A stretch of DNA of 64,000 nucleotides, from assembly GCF_009870125.1 (NCBI RefSeq), contig NC_046680.1:17007501-17071500 (forward strand), in the 5' to 3' direction. The DNA comes from Drosophila pseudoobscura (lineage: Eukaryota; Arthropoda; Insecta; Diptera; Drosophilidae). Below are positions 21,644 through 49,458 of the stretch, in pieces; the first letter of the stretch is position 1, and the number at the start of each line of letters is the position of its first letter. Below the pieces are notes generated by a model. It saw only the letters and a program-made list of their open reading frames with translations. It did not search any database and was not told the DNA's origin. Position numbers and translations under genes: made by a program.

Positions 21644-23209
21644 ATGCAGAATATGTGGATAATTTTCACGATTATTGGGCTGGTGGTGCTGGGTCTAGTG
21701 ATTCTGCTAATTATGGCAGCGCGTTATCAGCGGGACTATTGGCACTATCTGAACATTCCGCACGAGAGGCCGAAAAAGCTATGGCCCATCGTTAGGCAAA
21801 TAGTGACACAGAGTCTCAGTACCGAGGCGATGAAGACGGCTCATTACTCGGCACTCTACTCTAAATTCAAGGGCAGCGGACCGTTCTGCGGCTTCTACGC
21901 TCTGCTGCAGCCGCGGGCTCTGATCCTAGATCGCGAACTGATCAGGCAAATAATGATCAAGGACTTCTGGAACTTCAATGATCGCGGGCTGTACTGTAAT
22001 CAGAAAACGGACCCGCTTTCGGGGGACCTGTTCGCCATGCGCGGTCAGAGTTGGAAGGAGATGCGCCAGAAGCTGGACCCCAGTCTGGAGAGCGATCGCA
22101 TGTCCTGGCTGTTTGGCAGTCTCTACGAGGAGGCGGAACAGCTTCTGCTTACCGTCACCTCTACGCTGATGAAGCAGCCGCATTCCACGCTCCACATACA
22201 GAAACTGATGCGGCGATATGTGCTGTCGGCTCTGGCCAAGTGCGTCTTTGGCCTGGATGCCCAGCAGCGGCTGAAGTACTCCCTGGAGGACTTTGAGAAA
22301 ATGACTGAGATGGCCGTGAGCAGTCACAAGCACGGCTATTTGATGAATCTGATGATGATCAGGTTTCCTAACTTCTGCCGCGTTCTGCGAATGCGCCGGA
22401 CCCCCAAGCAGGCGGAGACCTACTTCCTCACTTTACTCTCGGACATCGTGGGGCAACGCGAGGCGTCCGGCGTGCGGCACCAGGATTACCTGCAGCTGCT
22501 GGTGGAGATCAAGGCACTGGAGCTAATCACCCATCAATACCAGGCGGACAAGGAGCTGAACACCCATCTGCAGAACGAGCTGGCGGCCCATGCCGTCGTC
22601 TTTCTGAAGGCGGGCTACGAGCAAACGGCAAACACCTTGTCCTATATCCTGTACGAGCTAGCAATCCACACAGACGTGCAGGCCACGGTGCGGGAGGAGA
22701 TCAAGAAGGCCATGGAGCGCCACGACAACAACCTGAACTATGAGTGCGTCCAATCTTTGGCATATCTGGGTCAGGTCATCAACGAGACTCTCAGGGTACA
22801 TCCCATCACGCCCTATATACTTCGCCGCACCCTCACCGACTACCAGGTGCCCGATCATCCCACGTATATGCTGGTCAAGGAGCTATTCCTGATCATCCCC
22901 ACACATGCCATACACCACGATCCCGATATCTATCCAGAGCCCGAGGAATTCAAGCCGGATCGATGGGGGGGCCCAAGAGACTCGCTGCAAGAGCAGGGCA
23001 CCTGGTTCGGCTTTGGGGTGGGCGCCCGCAGCTGCATAGGCATACAGTTTGCCCAGCTGCAACTGCGCCTGGCTCTGGCCTTGCTCCTTATGGAGTACGA
23101 ATTTACACTAAACTCGAGGAAGCCGCTGGTTAGCCTGGATGATGGCATTGCGCTACAGCTGACACCCTTGGGGGTCATCGAGCCCGGCACCGAGGAGAGG
23201 GCTGTCTGA
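21644..23209 (+). CDS. Cyp317a1: Cytochrome P450 Cyp317a1
   Basis: Single-exon P450 of 521 residues from the ATG at 21644 (MQNMWIIFTIIGLVVLGLV); the second ATG at 21653 would give 518, which I recall as the melanogaster length, so either may be used. It is the usual end member of this cluster and much diverged from the Cyp6a genes. Landmarks are YWHYLNIPHERPK, the C-helix WKEMRQKLDPSLES, INETLRVHP (ExxR), EEFKPDRW replacing the usual PERF, and heme loop FGVGARSCIG with Cys. The I-helix reads KAGYEQTANT instead of AGFETSST: a Gln stands at the usual Thr position and Thr follows one place later, so the proton-relay geometry may be altered. Coding GC is higher than in the neighbours. Function unknown in any fly. 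It converges with Kank. Confidence 0.93.
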   Translation: MQNMWIIFTIIGLVVLGLVILLIMAARYQRDYWHYLNIPHERPKKLWPIVRQIVTQSLSTEAMKTAHYSALYSKFKGSGPFCGFYALLQPRALILDRELIRQIMIKDFWNFNDRGLYCNQKTDPLSGDLFAMRGQSWKEMRQKLDPSLESDRMSWLFGSLYEEAEQLLLTVTSTLMKQPHSTLHIQKLMRRYVLSALAKCVFGLDAQQRLKYSLEDFEKMTEMAVSSHKHGYLMNLMMIRFPNFCRVLRMRRTPKQAETYFLTLLSDIVGQREASGVRHQDYLQLLVEIKALELITHQYQADKELNTHLQNELAAHAVVFLKAGYEQTANTLSYILYELAIHTDVQATVREEIKKAMERHDNNLNYECVQSLAYLGQVINETLRVHPITPYILRRTLTDYQVPDHPTYMLVKELFLIIPTHAIHHDPDIYPEPEEFKPDRWGGPRDSLQEQGTWFGFGVGARSCIGIQFAQLQLRLALALLLMEYEFTLNSRKPLVSLDDGIALQLTPLGVIEPGTEERAV

Positions 23210-23934
23210 GGGATTTAGGGATCTACTTAGAAAGTACGGATACAGAATTTAAACCATGAACAAAGTATAGAAAGCAATTTAAAACTATTTACTAACGAAA
23301 CTATCAAATATGTAGGTATAATATGGAGAACAGGAGGTCCTGAGAGACAGAACCTTACACAAATGGCATTCTTACTTAATATACTCGTACATTGTTTTAG
23401 TTATTCATTTATTTATTTTCGAAAGAGCAAATACTTTGCCATTAAATAACTTTGCCGTCTTACAATAGAAGTATACTTGATCTTTTAAAATATTTGTCCA
23501 TTTGATTCGTAGTTACTCGCAAGTAGTATTGTTAGTTAAATATCGTTTGTTGCATTGTCGTTTGCTGATATGGTTGGTTGGTGGCTTGGGCCTGTGCAGA
23601 ATTGAGCTTATTAGCGTAGATTAAAGACATTGTTTAAAAATAGCTGGCTGCTTTCGTTGGTTAATCGAAATTAGAGTTATAGTCTAGAATCGTTTTACTT
23701 GTTAGCACTAAAGTAAAATTTAATAATAAATAAAACATATTTCAAAGTACACGAAAATAAAGCCTAATTATAATTCTAAGTTAAGTTTCATTTCTTTTTC
23801 TTCAAGTTTCGTTATGGAATGTGTTTTACTTTGCCACTTCTACGGTTTGTCCGGGCCACTCTACGAAAAATGCTAATTAGAACCTTATTAACTAACGGTT
23901 TGTTCGACAATTTGGCCGCTAATACGAAATGGCT
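23210..23934. other. Shared 3' flank of Cyp317a1 and Kank
   Basis: AT-rich 725-bp interval between two converging genes; it should hold both 3' UTRs. AATAAATAAAA occurs near 23725 on the plus strand. No gene seen. Confidence 0.5.
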
Positions 23935-37923
<13,989 letters not shown>

Positions 37924-38300
37924 ATCGCCGGCATACGTAATGTGCTAGTGGCATTTATTGGATGGTTTTCTGGGCTGGCATTTAATTAGCATTTGGCTTC
38001 GCGTTTCGCCTTTAATGCACCTATTTTTAGCTAATGGAAATTCTATGCCGAAATTAATTAACTTTGAAGGCGACAGAACGATACGACGCGACACGACACA
38101 CACTCGCTGCACTCTGGTTTAGTTCAGTTTTCCGCTGACTCAGAGCTGGACATTTTTAGTTGCCCGTACTTCGTTCAGATATACGTATTTTTCGTCTTTT
38201 TCTCAGCTGGTTTTCTGTGCGAGTTAGGCGCTCCGCGCTCGAAAATCGCCCGAATCGAACTGAATGCGCCGGGAGAAAAACTTCACGAGTGTTGCCGCCT
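37924..38300 (-). promoter_or_regulatory. Kank 5' leader region
   Basis: Directly upstream of the Kank start codon. A five-codon upstream ORF (37934-37920) has its TGA overlapping the main ATG as ATGA. Further upstream the sequence is GC-richer with TCAG-containing initiator candidates near 38140, but no start site can be fixed. The leader may also include a spliced non-coding exon farther away. Confidence 0.35.
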
Positions 38301-38910
38301 GAACTTTATGCTCTGTAACGCCTGTCCCCCTGTCCCCCTGCCCACCAGTCCCCCTGTCCGCCTGTCCGTGTGTTTGTGTATCTTTGTTTTGTGTAGGTCT
38401 CTCGCTGCATGGGTGTGCGTTGCCGTATCTTTTGTGTTTGTTTTGGTTGTCGACCATAAAAGAGCGGCGCACTGGCAATCACAGAACCCCAGCGAACCGA
38501 TACCCAAAAAGCACAATGCCAAGTGGATTTCAGCTGTTGCTAGACTCAGACTCGGACTGAGACTCAGATTTGGGCCCGGGGCCAAGCCAAGCCGAGCTAT
38601 CGATACGATAATTAATAAATATAAGTAAGTGACTGCTTAGCAGCCAGCCCCGAAACCAGTTCGCGCGAGTATCGTAACAAACCCGATTCCACACATGCCC
38701 GATAAGCGAACCTATCTCTGTATCTCTGTGCGAGTATCCATCCGCTGTGTAGATACTTTTCGGTATTGGGGTGGGCTGTGGCTCAGCGTTCTGGCAGCGG
38801 AAGCATTTGCAATGATTGATGAAGTTCGAAAGGTGTCGCCTCAGTGTCGCCTGCTGCCTGCCTGCCTGCCTGTCCGCCTGCCTGGCTCCTGATCTGTTTG
38901 ATCTTCTAGC

Positions 38911-39194
38911 GATGGCATCATTATTTTACACGGAAGCTGGCTGGGAAAATATAGTTGCCATAGCTGACAAACTGAGGAAGACATCTCTGTGACATGCCAG
39001 CCATTAGGCAGAAGTTTGAGGAGAGGATAATGGCCCAAGCTCGAAGACATCCAATGAATTCTATGGCCGAGTCGCGATTGCCGAAAGACCACTCAGTGGG
39101 CAGCCCAGGCCCTTGGATCGTCGAGGGAAAACTCATCAATAAAGCATTTATTGATGAATTGAGAGAAGCGTGGGCAAGACCCTCCGGCAAGTAG
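38911..39194 (+). other. Doubtful small coding sequence, possibly a broken gene
   Basis: Two adjoining open stretches. The first, from the ATG at about 38911, encodes MASLFYTEAGWENIVAIA followed by DKLRKTSL and a stop. The second (38994-39194) begins one base further on and encodes 66 residues with a polar, plausible composition (IRQKFEERIMAQARRHP, PWIVEGKLINKAFIDELREAW). Together they look like one protein interrupted by a frame change. I do not recognise it, and no promoter or splice signals are apparent; chance is possible. Confidence 0.3.
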
Positions 39195-42100
39195 AAATCT
39201 ATTGGGTGTGACGCATAAATAATTGCAGCAATTTATTTCGACATTTGAGCAATGAGCGAATCCACTAACGCTTAATTAAAAGCCGCGAAGACCACTGGCT
39301 TCAACCGCTGGCTAAAACAGAAAACTTGTTTATGAATTCGTGGATACGAGTATGAATGGCAGAAAAGAGTTCGCCAGAAACCGAAACCGGCTCACTTAAC
39401 TAAAGTTAAGTTTTTGTTGAAAAGCCCCAAAACGAAGACGCCTCTGCCCCTGCGATTCGTGACAGATTTATAGAAATTCTCGGTCCACTCATAGAGCATG
39501 AAATTTTGTATACAATATTCATATTTCCATAGAAAACAGATGAACAGAGGAATTAACATAAATTACAAAATCAATGCCCAGAGGAAATACTAATTATGAA
39601 ATAAAAATATCATTTCATGGACTGGCACTGGCACTCGGAGTTCAATAGACGACCGCCTGATAGGCAGGCAGGCGGCTTGACATCGATGCCTGCCCCGTAA
39701 GACGGCAATTGTGTAAATAATAATCAATTGATTATTGTTTTCAACGGAGTAAACATTTAATTAAGCTTACAATTTGAATAAACAATTTGATTATAGAATA
39801 GTAGTACTTACATATGTACAGATGTTCAGTTCTTGTGACGATGGGTTTTGAAATCAGACAGAACTTTCCTGACTCTCCATCTAATTTCTGCTTTACTCTT
39901 AACCCAATGGATTTGGCTCATCCACCCATTTCAGAACTCATCTCTTTAGCAGATATTGAGTGTCGGTAAATAGATCTAAGGTGTCGTACACCGACAGACT
40001 TGTATGACATGCAGTTTGACATGCGTTGTAATGACTCTCTCAAGTGCATGAATGTGTATGACTGGGCGACTATCTAATCGGCGGACCTGTCCGCGTGTGC
40101 GAGTAGGTCATATGTATTGGGTTTTTTCTGTTAAAAGAGTTGACGGGTAGACAACTGCATTTGAACATTGACAATGTTCGAGTCTGTGGGTGCTTTTTCT
40201 TGTGGTTTTTTTACGAGTACCGCCACCACTAAATGGGTGAACGAGAAGGTTCTTTGCCTGGTAATGGATTGGCTTATGTAGTCCTTCAGTCGCTCACTCT
40301 CCTCTCAGACTCTTTTTGTTGTCTTCGGAAAGCTCCACCACAAAAAGATATACCGTTCCAAGAGAATTATCTCTCTTCTAAATGCAGCATTTGTTTTCCC
40401 CTTGCCAGTTATTGGATATTTTCCCCATCAAGTTGATTGAGTTCTTTTTCCCGCAATGTTTTCCCCAGCTGTTTATAAACATAGCAAAAGTGCGAGACGC
40501 ATGTATCCATCTTCAACGTATTGTATCTTGTTCCTCCTTCTAATTTTTGTTGGTGCTGTTTTTTTTTTGGGTCATTTCAATCAACACCTGTCAACAGGGA
40601 CGCCGCATCTCGTGCGTTGGCGTTGACTCTGTCGATGACGTTGGGTCTAGACAAGAGGCTGCAAGTGGGGTAGAGAATCTCACACGGCTGTTGAAAATCA
40701 ATTAAAAGAAATTGCTTGGCCAGAAGGCACTCGAAACGCTTCTCAGGCGAAGGCAATCGACACTTTCGCTCGGCGCAAGACGATAAAAATTCGATATTTT
40801 TTTGCATACCGATAAACGGTCTATGGCGGCCGTAATTTATGCGATTTGGCGCAGTTTATGACAGGCTAACAAATTTTGTTGCAACCGCCCCATGTGGTCG
40901 TGGTGCGGCAGCAACAGATACAAGATGCAAGCGCAAGATACAAAACGCCGCCAGGGGCAAGCCATCAAGGCCAGAGAAGGAGTCGGAGTCGGGCAGGGAG
41001 ATAGAGCAGGACTGGGAGGTAGGGAAGGAGTGGCAGAGATATGTATAGCTAGAGATGAAGTCTTACGACTGCCGGAAGCCATGAGCCGCATAATCGAAAA
41101 CAGAATTGCGGCGAACGCGTGCGCTGAGGCCTGACTCTGCAGCCGGCAGAAACGTCAAAGTTGTAAATTATGATATAGCATGTTATGGCCATGGATCGGG
41201 GCAGTGGACGGGGCTGTTTGCTGTCTGTAAATATAGTACTTGAGTTAATTGCAAGCGTTTGTAATCGTTAAGAGAAAAGGTGATCGCCTTTGACGATCGC
41301 ATCTCCCCGGCCAACACCCACCCACGTCCCCACGACTCAGAGATTATGCCTCACACTGTCCACAGCAAATCTTAATGCAATTTCAATGTGAGGTTATCGC
41401 ACGTATCTTGACTGTAAATCAGAGCCAAGTCGCGCTATTGCATCACTACGAAAATATTTCCACCGGACAGAGCTCGTTGAGCGGAGAGGATAGATACAAT
41501 ATAGACGACAAGTCAGTGACAGATTCACAGATTTCGCCTGACATTTGGCCGGCAATAGTGAGTGTTTTTCCCCCAGCCCCGACATCGGGGCGTATACGTC
41601 ATTTGCATACGACAATCAACAGAACGACTCGAAAACGATGACGCTAACGATGCCACAGATAAATGAACCAGCCCCGCCTCTTAATTGGCCAAATACATTG
41701 TTATAAACGAGGTCATATGGCTGGCTATAATCCGATATCGGATGATTCGAGCTTATTAATCAACCTGGCTTTAAAGATGCCGAGCACTGATCGCACGGAT
41801 TTCAGCATTATTCAGAGTCTGCTGATAAGAAATGTGCCATTTTTCAAACAAAATCAAAGCGAAGAGAAACCCATGAAATACAAAACGATTCCCACGAAGA
41901 GCATTCAAGTATCACCTATCGGTGGGTATGGCCTAAGGTTAGCTTTGCCACTCCTTCAATTAATATATAAAATATTAACGCTTTTCGCATTGATTTCCCC
42001 CTTCAGCGATGGGTTTGACTTCCACTTGAGTCTGGGCGTTTTGGGTTTCATAATTGAATTTCAATTTGAAATGTGTGCGGCGGTGAAAGTACGAGTTGGA

Positions 42101-43445
42101 GTACGAGTACATGGCTAGCTTCGTGGCTGCCACTTTATGGCCAAATCGTGAGCATATAGACAAAAGTTGAAAATAGCTTTCAGCCCGGTTCGAACTGCGC
42201 ATTTGGCCGCTAGTTTGGCGAGCAGGTGGAGGAGTAACGATTCTACGAAAATTATGCAAATATTTGGAGGCCAAAACGGATCAACAACGCAACGCGAAAT
42301 GGTGACAACACATTCCAAACGGCATCGTTAGAAGTTGCCTTTGTCGAATGTTTATGTGTCGTATGCAAACGAGGCTCAGCCTCCAGAGACGTCGAGACAC
42401 TGTAATCCGATAGCCCCAAAAAAAAATAGCATAGAAGATGCCAGGGTGTGAAAACATCAACAAGAGTAGCCGTAATGCTGCTGACAGTCCCCCCTGGCTG
42501 TCCAAGGGATAGAAATTAATTTGCGACCACAAGCACAAGCACAGAGATCTGTGATCTCCAAGAGTCTCGAGTTACCGGCAGTCATTAGCCCACTTGACCG
42601 CCGCCACAATGGGAAACCACATCAACTCCATCCACAATGGAAATGAAGTAATTTCTATGTATTTTAACACTTGAAGTCCACTTGCCCTGGGGCCAAATGA
42701 TTCGCACAAAGTTCAACCTTCGGAGGGGCCTGCTCCATTGGAGTGGCCACGTTTTGCTGTTGTACAAATTATTGTACACACAATTGGACAGAGACACATA
42801 ATAGACACGGTCCCCGGCAGCGGAAGCTCTGCCGGGCATTCGCAAGGTTGGCGCTCAGCCGAGAGCCGATTTCATTCATCGCCGAAAATATGAAACGCAC
42901 AAAAGGCCACTCGACACGGCTTGAATTACTTGCAAATTGCAGGCACGGCACACAGATCTCCGTGACGCTGGCTGCCTGCATAACGAGCTTTTGACTTACT
43001 TTTTAGTCAAAACAAAACGAGCGGTGAATAATTCGATACTGGGAGAGGAGAGTCGCCCCAAAGCAGCTGCCAGAAGATTCTTTGGCCAACCAATTTAGCA
43101 AAGTTTTCCCACCAGATATCAAAATTCAACAAGTGCGGGGCATCGAGCAAAACTCATGGCAATGTTTCTAAAGAAGAATCGCAAATGCTCTTCATCTTTA
43201 ATTTAGATAAATTATTCCAAAATTTAATTAAAAACTACCATTCCTGTGGCTCTCAACTCAATCATGATGTCATGACAGTTCCACCTCCCAACCTGATGCG
43301 AGTAGAACCCTCTCCCAAGGAATACCCTCTCGAAAGAGTAGAGACTGCAACTGCATAAATCAAAAGGCTCAGAGCTCGGATTACCCAACGAAAAAGTGCA
43401 GACTCAAGACGCTTTCATTTCGAGTTCTTTTCTTTTCGTCTTAGT

Positions 43446-43624
43446 TTTGTATACCCTCACAGAGGATACAACGATTTTGAACAGATATATGTATGTAGAC
43501 AAATGTGGGAGGAGTGCCAATTGCTGATACTATTTCGAACACAACTAGGACTCTAAGACTCTTCTGCTCTCATCAAACACAAAAAAGCTTCCTTGGAAAC
43601 AATGGATCTTTGAGGGTATACAAC
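43446..43624. repeat. ~180-bp element with TTGTATACCCTCA inverted ends
   Basis: TTTGTATACCCTCACAGAG at the left end and CTTTGAGGGTATACAAC at the right end are inverted copies (13 bp essentially exact). The interior is non-coding. This is the architecture of a MITE-like element; autonomous partner and family unknown. Confidence 0.55.
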
Positions 43625-46600
43625 TCTTCGACCCCTGCAGCTAGTGTTCCGTTTTTTTTTTCTTTCTTTTGAGCCCCTTTATGACGATGAAACCGGCTGG
43701 CATAATAACAGAGAAGACAGAACTTGGTCCCTGCACGACCTCAGACCAGAGACGGCGCAAATAACTTGCAGCGTGACTGGGATAAAATGCCAAGCCACAC
43801 AGCTCGAAAAAAATGTTGAAAAAATACCCAAAAAGCTGGCGAGGCATCTTCTGCAAGACCCCAAGCCAGACTGTGTCGGGCGGCGAAATTCAAACAAATC
43901 GCTCAAACAATGCCACAAAAAATGAGAAACCAAAAACACAAAAAAAAAACCAACAGCACAATGAAAATGAGAAACCAATTCTCTTTCGCCAGCGACACGA
44001 CTCGTGCAACTTTGTGGTCTAACAATTGGTGTTTGTTGGGGTATTAGAGAGCCTCAAAGCCCACAGCGAGCCCACAGATCGGATCAGATCAGATTTCGTT
44101 TAATTGATTGCAGGAGAACGTGTGCTTGTGCGTTGGGAACACTCGATTGGGTGGGCCATGGGAACGGGGCGGCCTAAAACGCCGGCAAAACACTAATAGA
44201 AACGCATCAAATATCAGCTACACTGCAAGCCAAAAGTTTTCGTACAAAGGTTGAGCTATACCTTGGCAGGCACACATGCGAGCACTTCTGGCCGGCAGTG
44301 TTTGGGCTGCATTCGACTTCAAAACGTTTTAACCATATTTCGCCGTGCTCGAATCTTTAGTTGTTTGTTTTTGCAGCTACTGTGTAGCCGCTGAATGGTG
44401 TTCATAACTTGGCTAATGAGTGCCACTAAAACAAAGCAAAAACTTGGCCAACTTGTTGCTGCTGTTGTTGCAGCAGCTGTTGTTGCCTCAAATTTGTTAG
44501 CATTAAGTCGGTGGCTTTTTTGTGTGTCTATTTACGTTTATTATTATGGCCTTTTTGCACTGTCGGACATTTATTGGCTGTCTTGTTGAGTGCGTGTTGT
44601 TTTTTTGAGCTCGCTTTTATTTGTTGGCTTATTTTATTAACCAAGTTCATGTGTCTGAGGGTCACCATAACGAGGCGTGGCCAATGGCTTATGAATGGAC
44701 TTCAATGGACATCAAGCGGCTGCATTTCCCAACCACTTTAAGACTATTACGAACCGAAATCAATCGATCTTGGGCAATGCGCCGCTGCAACAGTGTAGCC
44801 CGGCTTATGGATAAAAGATACTTGGCCACTTAAGAGCATGCCTGGCATATCAGTCCGTCCGACACTCGAACACTTGCCGTATCTCAACGACAAATTGCCA
44901 AATGGCAAATACGAATGCCCCAAGCGGGAGTCGGAACAACCACAAGCCCGATTCCATGGATCTTGGCTTCAAAGCCGCCGCCGCTGTTGCCGCCGCACAA
45001 TGGCCAGATAAATGGAAATTGTTGCTGCTGGACAATAAAAGTTTTCCCATTGTTTCCATTGGGCTCGGTGATCGATCTACGGATACAGCGATTATTGTAT
45101 TATGCAGACCTAATGATGGCCTCAAAAGGTTTCATTAATCCATCAGCAAGGAATTTATGGATTTTCGATTTTGTAGAACTATTATCCAAAGCTTTGTTTT
45201 TTTATTGATTAGCTGTAAACAATTCGTACTTCACTGGTAATTATTTATGCATATCCAAGCATGTAGTTTAGGAATTTTCAAAGAATAGAAGATAAATCTG
45301 TGGACAAAGAAAGGTATTTTATTCCAGCTGCCTTCAAGACCATCTCTGATGAGATTGGAAGTATTCATTAAATACGCCTCGAGTTCAATGAATGAAAAAA
45401 GACAATCGAAAAGAGATTTCTGTGGGCAGATAGCCTGGGGGCCAACACGAGCAACTTTAACCCATGGTGACCCACCTGGACCTGGAATGGCACGCGAGTC
45501 AAATGCCCAGGCCCCATGGCATAGTTTGCGTGCTCTTGTCTTTGCCTGATTATTGGTCTTTGGGCGTCTGCTGAGCGGCTACTTTAAGCAAACATGCAAC
45601 ATTGGACCGCTGAAAAGTATCTCGGAGCTACTCGCCGCGGCTTATTAAAACGCAATCAGCAGAGTCACAGGAAGTCGCAGCCGGCACACAGATATGTACA
45701 CACCCAGACAGACGGACGGACTGACGGACACACACTTCTTGTTTGCACAAGTCAGCGGTGGTTTTGACCATAAGTCGCAGTGAGGCCAAACCGCCTTCAA
45801 AACTATTCGCGGCATTTGTGTCAAACACGCGACCCAGTCTTCGACTTCGACGTGGACCTGGGACTACGACTGCATCTTTGTCTGGCGTCTGCAATCTTTG
45901 GTCCCCGGTCTTCGGTCTGCAGTCGTCTTCTCAGTGGCGGGGACCCGGTAAACAATTGACGACAGCCACTGTCCATGGCTGTTTGCACTGCCAGTTGCCT
46001 GTTGCCTGTTGCCTGTTTTAGGTTTGGCCAGTTTTCCTGACTCTTGCCAAATCGGCGAAATGCACCAAATTGGCAACTGGCTTAGAAAGTCGATGGGGAG
46101 GCTGCTACTGTTGCTGCCGCTGCTGCTGCTTTTGTCACAGCTCCTGCTTTGGCAGCAGCCTGAAAGAAAGTTCAGAGGCAGCAGCACTCTGAGGCACTCA
46201 GCAAAAGGGTGGCTAGACCTATTCCATGGAGCTCAAGAAGGAAAGGGACGATTTCATTGGAATTTTTGTTCTAGAAATCTTAACTCCCATAATTTTGTGT
46301 GTTTGTGTGTACTTACATGTTGCTTTATTTGTTGCTGTTGCGTCTGCCGTTGACGATTGTTGTTTCTACTGCCGCTGCCGCTGTCTCTGCCACTGTATCT
46401 CTGCCTCTGCTACCGTAATTGCTTTTGGATGCTGCAGTTCTTCCTCCTCTTCTTCCGGTCTTGCCGTTGCAGTTTAATTAACAGCTGCAGGGCGCAGGCC
46501 TTGCATGCGGCCCCAGCATCATTAGTCTTGTGATGGGCAAAACAAAGACTGCTCGACGTCTTCGTCACCTTCTAGCCAAAACACACAGCGCAAAAAACCA

Positions 46601-49452
46601 AAAGGGAAACCTTTTTTCGCTTTTTGATAGCTTGGGATTGCACTTTTTTCCAACTTGTTGTTGTCGTTAGGTTGTTGTTGTTGCTGACTGGAACGTTGCC
46701 AGTTGCATGTTAATTAAGCCCGCCTTGACTGCACTTGCCTCCGATTCTGTTGTTGGGGTTCATTGGCAATTGTGGCTTAATGCCTCATTTATGCTGAACG
46801 TGCAGGCTAACATTTGTTCAACGTCAAACTGATGAGCAGTTCAAACATCTATGGGATACATTAAAGACACGTTTCTATAATCCCTGTCCAGAGTTGTCAT
46901 GACGCGTACAAGTATGCAAAAAGTGAGGGGGAATGGGTAGATTTGATATTGCCCGCTCACGAATGGTTATTCTTGGAATTTCTAGAGTTACAAAGCAGTT
47001 GGGGGCGATATATGAGAATGCTCTTCTCTGTGCATGAGAATTCTGCCTGTTGGAATATTTTGAGGAATTTCCAACTGATATGCATTCGAAATCCACAAAT
47101 CCACCCAAAAGCGGTTTCCGCTGAGGCATTCCAAGGCCACCAGTACTAAGACCAAATTTAAAGCCTTCCCCAATAAGCCCACACAAGCCGCAAAGAACTC
47201 ATAAACCAAATATCGCAACTGAGAATTTTGCGTTGGCGTTGCAGCCACGAAAACTTAAATTGGTCAAAAGCAAAGCCCCAACAAAATGTCTCTGCCTTTT
47301 GCCTGATTTTATTATTATGCTCTTTTTGAGCTTGGTTTATGGTTGGATACTCTTATAAAACACTCGAGCTACCCGACCCATGTGGGTTGAATTTTTAGTG
47401 CGAAATTGTTTCTTTTTAATGACTCCAAAGGCCGGTTCGCTCGAGAGTTCGAGACGCATTAAGGGGCATCTCTGGCTTATGACGAGTCATGGCAGGTGCA
47501 TTAAAACTGACAAAGTGAATGAGTGCCTGACTGATGGGTTGACTGATGAAAGGCAGTTAGAATGTCTGTCTCTCTCTCTCTCTCTCTCTGGGACGTGGTG
47601 GAAAGGTTGATCATGTTTCTAATGCACTTTTAATGGATTTATTTTCTATGTTTTCTGTTTGTTTTTTCTTTAGTGACTCGCTTTAGCGTGGACTCGTTTT
47701 GGCTGATGCTCACGCACCTGTTTCACTGTTTTTGCGGCCCATTAGAGGCTCAATTACAAGCGACAAAACGTTTTTAATTAACAAAAAACACAAAAACCAG
47801 CGGCCATATAATTTGTTGCATTTTTCCCACAACACAACACACACACACACGCACGTTTGTTTACAGACGAATGCAACGGCAAAAACAGTAAGAGGAAATC
47901 GAAAGCCGCGCCACGATGTTGCAGGCAACACATACGAAGAGCAAATGCAGCACGAACAAGAGAAGTGGTGCCGCCGACTGATGCTGGGAGGAGATCTCTT
48001 TCTTTCGGAGTTGCTCTCACACTTACTGCACGCTCTCTCGCTCTCTCTCTCTCTCTCGCTCGCAGAACAGTTCTAATAACAACTACAACTTCTGTGGAAC
48101 TGTCACGCGAGTGGTTCGTTTCCTGCGACGTGATGTTGTTGCTCGGTCGCCAAAGTTGCGACTGAGCGCCAGGTGCGACTCGGCCCGCTGCCGAGGCAAC
48201 GGAAACCAAGGCAGCGACGGCGACGTCAGCCGAGCGTGGGCAGACGGCTTTAATGGGTTAGCTTGGCTTAAACACTGCTGATGTTGTTGTTGTTGTTGTT
48301 GGTAAGAGCAAGGCATTGTGTTCTCTTCGGAATTTCTTCATTGCATACAAAGTGTGTTAACAGAAGGTGAGGAATTTCCAGAGAGTGCTCTCCCGAATCG
48401 AATGAGTTATTTAATTGTTTGCCTTTTTGTCTAATACATTTCACTGGACGTATGCCAAACTCTTGACTGCCTCACCTTGTTTAAATACACCTTGGATGCA
48501 ACAGAACTGATCTCTCCCTCCCTCTCTCTCTCTCTGCAGATCACTCCATGCAAATGAGGTATGCACATCTCCCTCCCTCTTCCACTTAGGTAGCAAATCC
48601 ATCAGGCCGCATCCAACTTTGTTTTATTCTCTGAGAATGCGTCAGGATGGCATTTATCTGCTCTCTCCCTCCATCTCTCTATCGTACTCTCTCTTGGCCT
48701 GTCTGGATTGTGTGTGACTTTAAGGCTGCTTGGGGGCATAAATCACGGCGGGAAGGACTGCGAATGCGACTGCGACTGACCCGCGGGTTAATTGCTGACA
48801 ATTTCCAGGCGGCTGTCCCGTGGCTTAGACGGGACTCCTTTTGGCCAACTTTTGGTTGATTGTAATCTTTATTTATAGTCCTCCCATGTATAGTACGTAT
48901 GTGTGTATTTGCGTGTCCAAAAGGCGCTTAGGGGCCATGCACATGGACATGGATACCCACTGGCCGGGGTAACAAGCCCAGACAGTCGACGACGACTCCT
49001 CTCCGACCATCAATAAGCAGCTGCCTGCCTGCTTGCCTGCCTGCCTGCCTGCCACATTCCCATTAGCCATGTTCCAAGGAGTGCGCCAAGAGGGAGATGC
49101 TGAATGCTGCTTGCCGCTTGCTGCCTGCTTGCCTGTGCCTTGCGGCATGCTAACGAAGTTGACAACTTGATGACATTTGATCTCCTGGCGCGGACGCTGC
49201 TCCGTCAGCCGCAAATGACTTCGATGAGCAGATGAGAAGACAATGATCGACAATTTGAATTTGGTCTGAGGCCCCGACACGCACACACACGTGGGGATTG
49301 GCCATGTCTGGAACTGGCTTAAGTGAGCCTCTCCTGCAGAGCCTGCACTGGTAAAAACGACATTTATCAATGACCATCTCTGCAGACGCATCTTGTGAGA
49401 GGAGAATTTGTAGTTTCTCTCAGTGCACTCAGTACAAGTTACAAATATTCCA

Positions 49453-49458
49453 TTTATT
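49453..49458 (-). terminator. Poly(A) signal of alkyl-DHAP synthase
   Basis: AATAAA on the minus strand, 133 nt after the stop codon. Confidence 0.6.

Noticed and set aside
44902-45208. Overlapping ORFs of 78 and 97 codons in the gene-poor interval
   Set aside because: Both strands and two frames are open over the same bases, a composition effect; no coding signature.
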